Assembly: GCA_938743325.2 (NCBI GenBank)
Contig: OW568872.1
Coordinates: forward strand, 1-64,000
Direction of reading: 5' to 3'
Source of the DNA: Pycnococcus provasolii
Taxonomy: Eukaryota > Chlorophyta > Pseudoscourfieldiophyceae > Pseudoscourfieldiales > Pycnococcaceae
DNA: 64,000 nt
Positions 19,998-29,658 of the stretch are shown in pieces. Every line of letters starts with the position of its first letter. Position 1 is the stretch's first letter. Under the pieces are notes generated by a model, which worked only from the letters and a program-made list of their open reading frames with translations, made no database searches and was not told the DNA's origin. The translations under genes and the position numbers were made by a program.

Positions 19998-22094
19998 TCA
20001 AGCCGTCGCAAGCTTGCGATACGTGATGCGACTCGGATCTGCAGCCTTGTCTCCCAGACGAGCTCGCACGTCAGCCTCGTATTCTGCGTACGTGCCTGGG
20101 TAGAAGACGACGTTCGAGTCTCCCTCGTATGCGAGAATGTGAGTTGCGATTCGGTTGAGGAACCACCGATCGTGACTCACAACCATGACCGTTCCCGCAA
20201 AGTTTTCAATCGCCTCCTCGAGACAGCGCAGTGTGTCGACATCGAGGTCGTTTGTGGGCTCGTCGAGCATGAGCAGGTTGCCAGCCTTCTTCAGAGTACG
20301 AGCAAGTTGCAGCCTGTTCCTTTCGCCGCCACTCAGGGAACCCACCTTCTTGCTCTGGTCATTCCCCTTGAAGTTGAACCACGAGCAGTACGCGCGTGCA
20401 TTTATCTCTCGTCCGCCGAGATCGACAAAGTCCACACCCTCGCTGATGCACTCGAACACCGTCTCGTCAGCATTCAGTTCCTCGCGACTCTGGTCGACGT
20501 ACATCGGCGCCACCGTCTCTCCCACCTTCAATTCACCCGAATCAGGCGATTCCTCGTCAACAATCATTCGGAAAAGGGTGCTTTTCCCGGCGCTGTTTCA
20601 TTTAAGTGTGTTAGAACGTAAGTGCGTGCTTGTTTTTTGATGTGCCGTGGCTGGTTAGAGGTAAGACTTACCCGTTCGCACCTATGATCCCGACGATGCT
20701 TCCGGGTGGAATGTCAAGATTTAGATTATCGATGAGCAGGCGGTCGCCGTACGCTTTCGTAAGGCTCTTCGCGTTTACGACGACATCGCCCAGACGAGGG
20801 CCCGTGGGAATGATGATGTTCTCGAGAGGCGCGTCGCGCGTGTACTTTGCCGACTCCGAAACCAGTTCATCGTAGCGTGTGGCGCGCGCCTTTCCCTTCT
20901 TCTGCTGGCCCTTCGCTGAGCTGCGGATCCACTCGAGCTCCGTTTCCATGCTCTTTTTCAGCGCAGCCTGCTGCGACTTCTCTGCGCTAAGGCGATTTGC
21001 CTTGGACTCGAGCCAGGCGGAGTAGTTGCCCTCGAATGGTATTCCCTTGCCGCTGTCCAGTTCCAAAATCCAACCTGCGACATTGTCCAGAAAGAAGCGG
21101 TCGTGAGTGATGGCTACCACCGTTCCCTTGAACTCGGCAAGGAAGCGCTCAAGCCATGCGACCGAAGCGGCGTCGAGGTGGTTCGTCGGCTCGTCGAGAA
21201 GCAGCACGTCAGGGGCGGCGAGCAAAAGGCGGCAGATTGCGACCCGGCGACGTTCTCCGCCGCTGAGATTTTCAACAAGCGCGTCGCCAGGAGGACAGCG
21301 CAGTGCGTCCATCGCCCGCTCGAGTTGGCGATCCACCTCCCAGCCGTTGCACGCATCGAGCGCGTTCTGGAGCTCATCCATTCGATTCATCAGCTTGTCC
21401 ATGTCAGCGTCCGGATCGCCCATTGCAAGGCTGACCTCCTCAAACTCCTTCACCATGCCACGCACTTCCGCCAAGGCTGGCTCGATGTTCTCCATGACGG
21501 TTTCACCTTCGTCAAGCGGCGGCTCCTGAGCAAGATAGCCTATTTTGATGCCGTCGTTGACCTGGTAGTCGCCGTCAAATTCCTTGTCCACGCCAGCCAT
21601 TATGCGCATCTGTTATATTATTCAATAAGGGGTTCTTAGGTTAGTGAACATTGTTTGTGCATCATGGCCTGCTTCGAGGTGGACTTACGAGCGTGCTCTT
21701 GCCAGCGCCGTTCGCTGTTTTTATTTCGTGTGATAGTGTTGTTAGTGAACTGTTTGTTTATCCACTATGGATGGTCAGCGGTAGACTTACACCCCAGAAC
21801 GCCAATCTTCGCGCCAAGGTACATGCTCAAGCTAACGTCTTTTAACACCTGCTTTCCTCCCGACACGGTCTTCTTGAGTTTGCCGAAGCTCAGAATCGTC
21901 TTCCGAGTTTCCTGCTCATAGGCGCGTCCCTCGGAGACTTCGTTCTTCTTGCGGGCGGGCTTACCAGCGCCGCCGCCGCCGCCGCCGCCGCCCTTCTTTC
22001 CCTTCTTGCCCGCGTATACGGCGGGCATGCGCCGACTGCACGCCGGCGCGCGCCTCGTTGCGGCTGCGACGTTGCGTGGCAGCGCGGTGGACAT
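19998..22094 (-). CDS. ABC-F ATPase, EttA-like, probably organellar (four exons)
   Basis: A 620-residue soluble protein with two ABC domains and no membrane domain, closest in pattern to bacterial EttA, which gates ribosome entry into elongation. Exons are 21791-22094, 21689-21714, 20672-21609 and 19998-20592; introns of 76, 79 and 79 nt all have GTAAGT donors and CAG acceptors. The 26-nt second exon completes the first Walker A as GSNGAGKSTL; the second is GANGAGKSTLF, also split by an intron. Signatures are LSGGERRRV and LSGGERNRL; Walker B are LLLDEPTNHLD and LMLDEPTNDLD. The N-terminus is rich in Ala and Arg, then poly-Gly, like a plastid presequence. Confidence 0.93.
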
Positions 22095-22295
22095 GTTAGC
22101 AGGGAGTGTGGGAAGTGGCTTGGGACGACCCGGTCCCCTTCTTATCCACAAGAGAACTGACCAGAAGAACTGACCTCGAACTGACATTACCTTTAGGGCT
22201 TTCCCATATCCCCCGGAACTCGGGGTCCAAACTGGTTCAGGGGTTTCGTCATTGGTCTGTTTTTCTCTCATTTTTGTTACAGGGGAACGACGTCG

Positions 22296-25200
22296 TCACA
22301 CGCCTTCCTCGAAGTACCGTGACAGCACCACGTCGTCCGTCATGCCTTTGCGCCGCCTCGTCTTCACCATCAGCTCTCTCGCGAGCACCGCCGCGGGAGC
22401 CGGCTCGAGAGGTCTCAGCACGACGGAGCTGTCGAGCGGGTCGCCGGGTACCACCGTCCACCTGTCGAACGTGCTCAGGCACATCGCCTGACCCTGCGTG
22501 TGAAAGCGCAAGTCCGTCTCGAAGCCGAAGCTCTCCAGCGCAGGCAGGCTGGCGGTCGCGACGTAGATGGGCGTGCCTGCAACGGGCGCGTCGCTGACGA
22601 TGTGACCCCTGCGCCTTGCGAGCACCGACTGCACCGCACTTAGACAGTCGCTGGGAGCCGTCACCTCCACCGTGAGCGTCGGCTCCATCAAACGCGGGCG
22701 AGCCGTAAGGAAAGCCGCGTTGCAGACGCGACGCGCAGTAGGAATCACCTGGCCTCCACCGCGCTGCAGCGGCATCTCCGCGAGCTTCACGTCGAGCAGC
22801 TTGTACTTCGTCATACGCACCGGTTCGTCGCAGAGAGGTCCCTCGCGCGATCCCCACTGGAAGCCCTGCACGATCGATGCCTTGACGGACGCCAGCAAGC
22901 TCTTGTCAACCTCGCCCGCAAGCGTATCGTCGATGAGAACGTTCGTGCTCGACGCCGCCTCGTACGCGTGCACCGTCGGCCCGAACGCCCACATTCCGCG
23001 CGCGGCAAGCAAGTCGTACCCGTGCACCTTCTGCATGTGGCTCGTGAACGCCTTCCGTGGGCCATCAAACAGGCTGAGCAGGTCACCAGACTCGATGTCG
23101 TCAATCACGCTCGCCTCGAGCGGCTCCGCGATCATCGTAAGCTTGTTCTGTCCGTTTGGTGTGTGCGCGTGGCACTGCACACGGCTCGTCTCGCTCACCG
23201 TCTCGCGGAAGCTCACGCACGGGTCAGCCACCTTGATCTCAATCTCCGCGTACAGCTCGCGCAGATCCTGCATGATGCAGTCGAGGTACAGCTCGCCTGT
23301 GCCGTAGATGGTGTGCTCCCCGCTTTCCTCCACCTTCGTCACCGACTGCGGGTACGACTTGTTGATTTTGCGCAGGCCTTCGACCATCTTTGGAAGCTCG
23401 TTCGGCTTCAGCGGCTCCGCGGCAATCTTGATGCACGCCGGCGACAGGAAGGACAGCGGCGCGAAGACGTGTGCCTCGTCATCGTCGTCGCCGCCGCCCG
23501 TGCTCATCGACGGCGACGACGACGCGATTGTCGCCGTCTTTGCGATTGGCGCGTCCACGCCCTCGAGGCACACCCACATGCCCGCCACGGCGCGTGACAC
23601 GGGTATCTTGTAGCGCGCCTGGTAAATGAAAACGCCGGTGACAGTCTTCACCGCGCTGTCCTCGTCGTCCATCGGAGTGTATTCTTCGCCAAGCACGCGT
23701 ACCTCGTCACCAACGCCCACGCTTCCGCTGTAGATGCGGCACAGCGAGTCAAACGATGTGATGGAAGCGCTCGCGGTGCCCTGAGAAGTCGTGGGGAACA
23801 GCTTGACGACATTCGCCATCAGAGGCGCCCGTGCATTGCACGAGATCATGTGCTCAGCCACGGGTGAGGGTGGCGGCGCGCCGGTGTAGTGCTGCATGAT
23901 TTTTGCCCGCGATCCCGCGCGAGCACTCGGAACGTGCATGACGAGAGAGTCGCACAGGCCCGTGGCTGGGCCGTACGCAGCTGATAGGCACCGCTTCAGC
24001 AGTGGCTGTATGTCCATGCCGAGCTCACCCTTGCTGAGCTTCACTCCGTACTCCGCGAGCACGGCCGAGATGGTCGCATTCTCCTCGCCGAGGATGGACG
24101 TGTATAACTTGTACAAAGGCTCAAGCGCGAATTCCACAAACGAGCGACGCGGTGCCACCTCGTCGCCATCCTCGTCGAGCGTAGGCGGCGGTGCTTTTTT
24201 GCAGAACGTTCGATCGGTGCGGTGGAAGTACTTGTCTCCCCACAGCTGCGCCGCGAATGCCGTGGCGGAAGCTTCCGCCACGCCGTCGGCACTGTCCTGC
24301 AGGTAGGTTCGCGCGAGGCTGGGCAGCGAGAAGCTCCAGCCGTGCATGGCACTCGCGAAAAGGACCGTTCCATTGATGGGCGATACGGGACGCACCGTCG
24401 GTCTTGCCGCCGCACCTCGTCCTCCCTGCCGGTATGCAATTGCCGCCTCCTCGCGCAGCACGGCGTTCACCTCGTCGATAGTGTGCTTGAGCTTCAGATA
24501 TGCGTCTGTCGGCGGTAGCTTCAGCTCGCACAGCAGACGGTCCACCTTGTTGATGAGCAGAATGATCGCACACCCTTCCCTCACTGCCAAGCGCAGCGCA
24601 CGACGCGTTCCCATCATGACGCCCTCCGCGGCGTCGACGACGACGATCGCGCCATCGCTGATTCGCAAGCTCGCGCACGCCTCGTCCTCAAAGTTGACGT
24701 GCCCCGGAGCGTCGAGCAAGTTGCACAGGTACGTCTTTCCTCGGCTGTTGGGAAGTGGCAGACTGACTGGGCAGCTTTTGATGGAAATGAGCCTGTCGTG
24801 CTCGTCGACTCGCGTGTCCGTGAAACGCAATCTCTGCCCATACCTCTTCGGCCTTGGCACGTCGTGCGTCTGTTCGACGAGCATGTCGACGACACTTGTC
24901 TTTCCGTGGTGCATGTGCCCAAGCAGCGTGACGTGCCTGTTAAGCTCGGGGTTCGTCGCTACGCCTGCCAAAAAGTCCGTTCCCGCGTGCGGCTCTACGT
25001 GCGTGAGTTCTCTGACCGCGTGCGTGTTGGCGGCGCGCACCGGTTCCACGATGGGCGTTTCGATGTCCATCGTATCTTCGTCCTGCACTAGCGTTTCCAC
25101 GGCCGGTCCGTACACATCTCTTGCTTCTGGGTAGAGTTGTTTGTCCTCGGCAAGCACGACCTGCATGGACATTGTCGGTTGAGCATCATCGTCATCATCG

Positions 25201-25361
25201 TCGTCGCCGGGGAAAGAGGAGTCTGGGTGCTGAGGCTGAGGTTGTAGTCTCTGCTGCTCCAGCTCCTCCTCTTCTTCTTCTTCTTCAGACTCGTCGTCAT
25301 CGGAGTCGTCGAGTTCAGGCCCGACGTAGTTGCCAAACTCGTCGTACAGTGGCTCCGCCAT
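22296..25361 (-). CDS. EFTUD2: U5 snRNP GTPase SNU114 / EFTUD2
   Basis: A 1021-residue EF-2-like GTPase of the U5 snRNP that controls Brr2 and spliceosome activation. The acidic N-terminal 60 residues precede the G domain, with G1 GHMHHGKTS at 148-156 (the His-His version typical of Snu114), G3 DAPGHVNF and G4 NKVDRL. EF-2-like domains II to V follow, including the C-terminal region with RRGHIVSD. The start at MAEPLYDEFGNYVGPE matches the family's usual N-terminus. Length is slightly above the human protein (972). No introns. Divergent to the SARNP-like gene, 261 bases apart, with a telo-box between. Confidence 0.96.
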   Translation of the reverse strand: MAEPLYDEFGNYVGPELDDSDDDESEEEEEEEELEQQRLQPQPQHPDSSFPGDDDDDDDAQPTMSMQVVLAEDKQLYPEARDVYGPAVETLVQDEDTMDIETPIVEPVRAANTHAVRELTHVEPHAGTDFLAGVATNPELNRHVTLLGHMHHGKTSVVDMLVEQTHDVPRPKRYGQRLRFTDTRVDEHDRLISIKSCPVSLPLPNSRGKTYLCNLLDAPGHVNFEDEACASLRISDGAIVVVDAAEGVMMGTRRALRLAVREGCAIILLINKVDRLLCELKLPPTDAYLKLKHTIDEVNAVLREEAAIAYRQGGRGAAARPTVRPVSPINGTVLFASAMHGWSFSLPSLARTYLQDSADGVAEASATAFAAQLWGDKYFHRTDRTFCKKAPPPTLDEDGDEVAPRRSFVEFALEPLYKLYTSILGEENATISAVLAEYGVKLSKGELGMDIQPLLKRCLSAAYGPATGLCDSLVMHVPSARAGSRAKIMQHYTGAPPPSPVAEHMISCNARAPLMANVVKLFPTTSQGTASASITSFDSLCRIYSGSVGVGDEVRVLGEEYTPMDDEDSAVKTVTGVFIYQARYKIPVSRAVAGMWVCLEGVDAPIAKTATIASSSPSMSTGGGDDDDEAHVFAPLSFLSPACIKIAAEPLKPNELPKMVEGLRKINKSYPQSVTKVEESGEHTIYGTGELYLDCIMQDLRELYAEIEIKVADPCVSFRETVSETSRVQCHAHTPNGQNKLTMIAEPLEASVIDDIESGDLLSLFDGPRKAFTSHMQKVHGYDLLAARGMWAFGPTVHAYEAASSTNVLIDDTLAGEVDKSLLASVKASIVQGFQWGSREGPLCDEPVRMTKYKLLDVKLAEMPLQRGGGQVIPTARRVCNAAFLTARPRLMEPTLTVEVTAPSDCLSAVQSVLARRRGHIVSDAPVAGTPIYVATASLPALESFGFETDLRFHTQGQAMCLSTFDRWTVVPGDPLDSSVVLRPLEPAPAAVLARELMVKTRRRKGMTDDVVLSRYFEEGV

Positions 25362-25537
25362 GGTGCCAACAACAAGTTGTCGTGGACAAGCCTGGGCTGG
25401 GCGGGGGGGCGAGAACAACCGCCGCCGCCAACAACAACCGAGCACGAGGGAGGAGGTTTCGATTAGGGGTTGACGATTCGGGACTCACCCCGCTGCTGCA
25501 GGGGATCCGTCTCTGGTCAAAGAAAAACGGCGTGGCC

Positions 25538-25552
25538 AAACCCTAACCCTAA
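25538..25552. promoter_or_regulatory. Telo-box (AAACCCTAACCCTAA)
   Basis: Two telomere-like units lie in the divergent spacer of SNU114 and the SARNP-like gene, 71 bases before the latter's ATG. In plants AAACCCTAA is a promoter element of translation and cell-cycle genes; function here is inferred from its recurrence in other promoters of the window. Confidence 0.55.
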
Positions 25553-25622
25553 AATCCTGCGCCTTCCCTTCCCTGGTTCGTTCAAACGAAACACCTTCCT
25601 TTCAGTCCAAAAAAAGGGCACC

Positions 25623-26285
25623 ATGGCGCTCCCCACAGTGGAAGAGGTGAAGAAGCTCACGGTGCCCAACCTCAAGGCGGCGCTCGCGGAACTGGGGCTA
25701 GACGCCACGGGGCTCAAGGCGGCGCTCGTCGAGAGGCTCGAGCAGGCGCTGCAGGGAGGGGCGACGGCGGCGACGGCGGCGACGGCAGAGGCAGAGGCGA
25801 CGGAGAATAAGACAGAGGCAGCCGCGCCCGCGGCGGGGGCGGCAGCACCCGCGCCCGCAGCTGCGCCCGCCGCCACTGCCGCGGCACCTGCGGCGGGAGC
25901 AACGGCAGGGGAGACGGAGGAGGATAAGAGGAAGAAGCGCGCGGAGCGCTTCAACATTCCGCTCACGGAGGATCAGAGGCGAAACGAACGGGCGAAGCGA
26001 TTCGGCCTGGACGCTGCGCCGGGCGTTTCGAACCTCGACAAAAGCCTCGAATCCGTCATGCAGGCGAAGAAAAAGGACGGTAACGCTGGTGGTGGCAAGG
26101 GTAAGCAGAAGGAGGGCAAAAAGGGAAAGGGTGGTGGCGCAGGCGCGAGCAAGCCGGCTGTCGATCCAGAGTGGGAAGCGAAGATGAACAAGCGGAAGGA
26201 ACGGTTTGGAATTGGAGGTGTTCTCGACCCTGAGCTGGAGGCGAAGAAGAAGCAGCGTGCCATGCGTTTCGGAATCGACGCGTGA
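25623..26285 (+). CDS. SAP-domain mRNA export factor, SARNP/THO1-like
   Basis: A 220-residue protein. A SAP domain, a helix-extended-helix DNA/RNA-binding motif, occupies about residues 6-43 (VEEVKKLTVPNLKAALAELG). An Ala/Pro-rich linker follows, then three copies of a short basic motif ending in RFG or RFN (RAERFNIP, RAKRFGLD, RKERFGIG) and a last RAMRFGID at the C-terminus. This layout matches SARNP (CIP29), yeast Tho1 and plant MOS11, which act with the TREX complex and UAP56 in mRNA export. The ATG at 25623 starts right before the SAP domain. No intron. Confidence 0.9.
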   Translation: MALPTVEEVKKLTVPNLKAALAELGLDATGLKAALVERLEQALQGGATAATAATAEAEATENKTEAAAPAAGAAAPAPAAAPAATAAAPAAGATAGETEEDKRKKRAERFNIPLTEDQRRNERAKRFGLDAAPGVSNLDKSLESVMQAKKKDGNAGGGKGKQKEGKKGKGGGAGASKPAVDPEWEAKMNKRKERFGIGGVLDPELEAKKKQRAMRFGIDA

Positions 26286-26452
26286 CACAAGTCTTGTTCG
26301 TTTTTTTTTTTCCACTGGCTTGAGAACAACTAAGGAGGAGGAGGAGGAATGAGGAGTAAGACGCGTGTGCGGTGCATACGCGTCGAGTAAGACAAAAGAA
26401 AACAAAAATCGGTCGTTGTGGTTGTTGTGGTTGTTTTGGATTATATAAGGAT

Positions 26453-28597
26453 TTACAAGGAAAGTGCGCCGTAGCCGTTCCACCACGAACGCGCTTTCCA
26501 CGACTTCATCTCGCGCTTGACGTGGTCGAGCACGGATACTCCGGGGCTCAGGCCAATGGCCCAACCCTCCAGCACGCAAGATGTCACAATCACCGTTAGC
26601 ACCTGCCCACTAACGCGAACCTCGTGCTTGCGCACGAGCTCGAGTGTTTCCTGCATGAACTCGCCAGCCGTTACGCCGAGAACCTCGCTTCGATACGGGA
26701 AAGAGTCGAAGAGTGTCTCCATGTCGTTCTCAAATGCCGCAGGATTGGGGCATGTCTGCCCGCTGGGAATACCGCGACCACCCGCAAATCGATTCGTCGC
26801 GCTTCCGTCTGCAAACTGCAGCACAGCCGATGCAGCACTTCGCCCGTCGCCCTCGCTGATAGAGTCGAAGAAGTGCAGCAGCTCGTCGCGCTCGCGCATG
26901 CTCAGCGATGCGGTCATGCCCGCATCGAGGAAAACGACGCCGTCGAGCGTGGGCGCCGCGTCCGTTCCACTCGAACGTACGAGAATATTTCCCGGGTGTA
27001 GATCCGCGTGCACGAAGTTGTGCCCAATGACCATCTTCAGCAGCGAATCCACCCCGAGCCTACCAAGATTGTCCCGAAACACCTCCTGCGGCGTCTCCGG
27101 TTCGTGCGTCGTGCGCGCTTCCCCTTGCTCGTCGCTACCTCCGCGCGCATGTGCCGCCTTCGAACCTGAAACCCACCTGTTGATTCCCACGCCTTCCTCG
27201 AATGTTTCCACGAGAACCGCGGGTGCGACGAGAGGCACGACGGGCTGCGGGAAGCGCACGCGTGGGTCTCCACGAAAGTTGATGCGAAAGCGCTCGAGGC
27301 AGGCAGCCTCGTGCGTGAGGTCAAGCTGGTCGTGAAGCGGCCCGGAGAACTGCGCGAGCGTATTTGTGAGCATCTCGCCGACGCGAGGGCTTGCCGCGGC
27401 GGCGAGGCGCGCAAGCGCCTCCATGAGGGCAAAGTCCTGCCGCAGCAATCGGTCGACGCGAGGGTGGCGCACCTTCACCGCCACCTCGGTACCGGGTGGC
27501 AGCCCAGTTCCCCTCGCACCGATGGCTGAGAGGCGGGCGCGGTGCACCTGCGCGACACTGCCGCTGGCGACAGGCTCCTCGCTCAGGTACAGGAACAGCT
27601 TGTCGGCTGGTATTCCGAAGCTCGCCTCCAGCTGCGCCTTCGTGAACGCGAGACTGTGGCTCGGGCTGTCGCACTGCAGCTTCGCGAGCTCGCGACGAAC
27701 GTCCGGCGCAAAAATGTCCGCGCGCGTCGAAGCCCACTGCCCCCACTTCGCGGTCGCGGGTCCTCCGAGCGCCAGGGTTGTGCGAAGCAGCGACAGCCAC
27801 CACCTCCGTCCTACACTGCCAAGAGCGCCGTACGCGAGAGGGGCGAGCGAAAGAAGTGGCACAAAGATGGCGACGAGCGTTCCGGCACGCAGCACGGCGC
27901 TTGCAATTTCCACCGTTCGACTGCTCCTCGAGATGAGCTCTTGGCGCAGGTACGGAAGCTCTCTCTGCGGCAGACCGAGGCACACGCTCTTCGACGGGAG
28001 GAGCAGCTCTCCGGAGAGAATCACGGGAAGTGCACGCAACGCCTGCAGGGCACCCGGCGCGGTGGGTTTCTGCATCGCGATGAGCAGTGCGCTGAGCAGC
28101 TGCCTGCTTGCGGAAGCCACCTCGAGCCTTGCGAGGCTTCGCTCGACCCACGCGCGAGGCGTGACGCCTCTTGCGGTAGGCATGCCCGGCAGGCAGTCGC
28201 GCAGCCCCTCGAGTCCCTCCCAGTGCGAGCGCAGGTATCTTCTCCACACAGCCACCTCTGTGGCGACGCTGCTTCCCTGCTTGCTGAGCCATTTCAGCGG
28301 CGCCGCGCGTGGCGCGGAAGGCGCGACGAGCGCGGACGCCGCGAACGCGCGCCGCGCTGGATCCCTGTTCGCCTGCCTCGCGACGTTGGCGATCGCCGCA
28401 GCTTTCCAGGTCGCTGTGGCTGACGCTGACGCCGCGAACCCTTTGCTTTTTAGTGCACGAAATGCCACTCCTAATTGCGAAGAAGGGTAAGCGGGCGAAT
28501 AGAGAGGAGAGGTGATACGAGAGAAGGTGTGTACTGTTCCTCCTCTTCTGCGCGCCTCCTCTCTGAGCGTGTTTGAGAAGAAGGCGGCGGGCGTCAT
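26453..28597 (-). CDS. ABC1/ADCK (UbiB-type) atypical kinase
   Basis: A 714-residue protein of the ABC1K/UbiB family, atypical kinase-like ATPases that support quinone and prenyl-lipid metabolism in mitochondria and plastids. The family KxGQ motif appears as KWGQWASTRADIF, the Ala-rich loop as ASGSVAQVH, the Lys as VAVKVRHP, the catalytic loop as HADLHPGNILV, and the metal-binding motif as DAG. KLQCDSPSHSLAFT resembles the ADCK2 subgroup. The first 130 residues are rich in Ala, Arg and Ser, consistent with an organellar presequence. A hydrophobic pair lies at about 310-345. The ATG at 28597 is the first in frame. Divergent to BolA. Confidence 0.92.
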   Translation of the reverse strand: MTPAAFFSNTLREEARRRGGTVHTFSRITSPLYSPAYPSSQLGVAFRALKSKGFAASASATATWKAAAIANVARQANRDPARRAFAASALVAPSAPRAAPLKWLSKQGSSVATEVAVWRRYLRSHWEGLEGLRDCLPGMPTARGVTPRAWVERSLARLEVASASRQLLSALLIAMQKPTAPGALQALRALPVILSGELLLPSKSVCLGLPQRELPYLRQELISRSSRTVEIASAVLRAGTLVAIFVPLLSLAPLAYGALGSVGRRWWLSLLRTTLALGGPATAKWGQWASTRADIFAPDVRRELAKLQCDSPSHSLAFTKAQLEASFGIPADKLFLYLSEEPVASGSVAQVHRARLSAIGARGTGLPPGTEVAVKVRHPRVDRLLRQDFALMEALARLAAAASPRVGEMLTNTLAQFSGPLHDQLDLTHEAACLERFRINFRGDPRVRFPQPVVPLVAPAVLVETFEEGVGINRWVSGSKAAHARGGSDEQGEARTTHEPETPQEVFRDNLGRLGVDSLLKMVIGHNFVHADLHPGNILVRSSGTDAAPTLDGVVFLDAGMTASLSMRERDELLHFFDSISEGDGRSAASAVLQFADGSATNRFAGGRGIPSGQTCPNPAAFENDMETLFDSFPYRSEVLGVTAGEFMQETLELVRKHEVRVSGQVLTVIVTSCVLEGWAIGLSPGVSVLDHVKREMKSWKARSWWNGYGALSL

Positions 28598-28941
28598 GAC
28601 GGGAGAATAAGGAGCGTTGTTGTGAAGGAGAAGGGGAGGGGAAGGAGCCTCACGCGTTGTCTCGAGGAACGAACCAACTGCTCGCGAAAGAGGGGAGGGG
28701 GCGGAACGAATATTTCTCCGGCCTAAATCAATCTGGTCGGTCGAGAACGCCTGTTCATCTTCATGTTCTTGGCAACAACCTTTGGCAACCTTCCCGTCCC
28801 GTCCAGTTAGGGTTTTCACGGTCAGGTAAATTTTACCGTAGGGTTACCCAGCGTCGTCGTCCTTCCCTTCTCGCCTTCTCTTCTTCTTATCCCTTCCCCC
28901 CCCCCTCCTCCGGCCTTTGTTGGGCACGTCACCACACACAC
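28598..28941. promoter_or_regulatory. Divergent promoter with telo-box, ABC1K and BolA genes
   Basis: The 344-base spacer carries TTAGGGTTTT at 28807-28816 (AAAACCCTAA on the other strand) and a further GTAGGGTTACCC near 28850. A C-rich run sits near 28900. No ORF of its own. Confidence 0.5.
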
Positions 28942-29382
28942 ATGCTCAGAGGCTGCTGCCAGCGTATCTGCGCTAACACGTATCGCGCGCGAGTGGCGTG
29001 TTTCGCGCACACACCCGCGAACCGAAACTACGCACACATACACGCAACCAGGCGCAGCTCAGTCGCAGCGTCCGCGTCAGCCATGGGACCCGTCAAGTCC
29101 GCGATCGTCGAAAAACTCACCGAGGGACTGCAGCCCGTCTCGATCGAGGTCACGGACAACTCAAGTGCGCACGCCGGGCACTCGGGAAACCCTTCCGGAA
29201 GCAGCGACGCGGAGAGCCACTTCACCGTCGACGTAGTCTCAGCCAAGTTCGAGGGCGTCAAGGCGGTCGGACGGCACAGGCTCGTCTACGAGCTCATTGA
29301 CGCGGAGATGAAGGGAACGAGTGTGCCTGGACACCCTGGCGTGCACGCGCTCGTCATCAAGGCGAAGGCTCCAGGCGAGTAA
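28942..29382 (+). CDS. BolA-family protein with N-terminal presequence
   Basis: A 146-residue protein. The BolA domain fills residues about 52-146, with SIEVTDNSSAHAGHSG, the ESHFTVDVVSAKFEG strand and the RHRLVYELID helix. BolA proteins pair with monothiol glutaredoxins to carry or sense Fe-S clusters. The first 47 residues are rich in Arg, Ala, Cys and Ser, with no Asp or Glu, ending ASASA, so it is likely imported into a plastid or mitochondrion. The upstream ATG at 28942 gives this extension; starting at 29083 would give a cytosolic form of 99 residues. Alternative starts could serve both compartments. Confidence 0.92.
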   Translation: MLRGCCQRICANTYRARVACFAHTPANRNYAHIHATRRSSVAASASAMGPVKSAIVEKLTEGLQPVSIEVTDNSSAHAGHSGNPSGSSDAESHFTVDVVSAKFEGVKAVGRHRLVYELIDAEMKGTSVPGHPGVHALVIKAKAPGE

Positions 29383-29658
29383 GCGCGCAGTTGAGGCGTG
29401 AGATGAAAAGGTGCCTTCTTTTTGCGAGTTTGAGTTTGTCAGCGAGTAACACATAACCCTGATGGCAACACACAACTGGAAACGCGCCAGGCATGGCATG
29501 GCGTTCACGAGGGAGAGGGGAGGGGGGGGGGGGGGCGAAACCCCCAACTACGAGGATGATTGGGGTTTTGTCGAACGGCGAGGGGAAACGGCCTGGGGAA
29601 ACGCTGCAACGTTTTTATAACGCACACGCCGACTTGCACACCGTTCCCGCCGCACGCC

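Noticed and set aside
22249-25546. Frames antisense to or in other frames of SNU114
   Set aside because: Shadows of a 1021-residue gene with intact G motifs.
29560-29658. N-terminal extension of the SDR reductase
   Set aside because: It would need a TTG start; the ATG at 29659 leads straight into the Rossmann motif.
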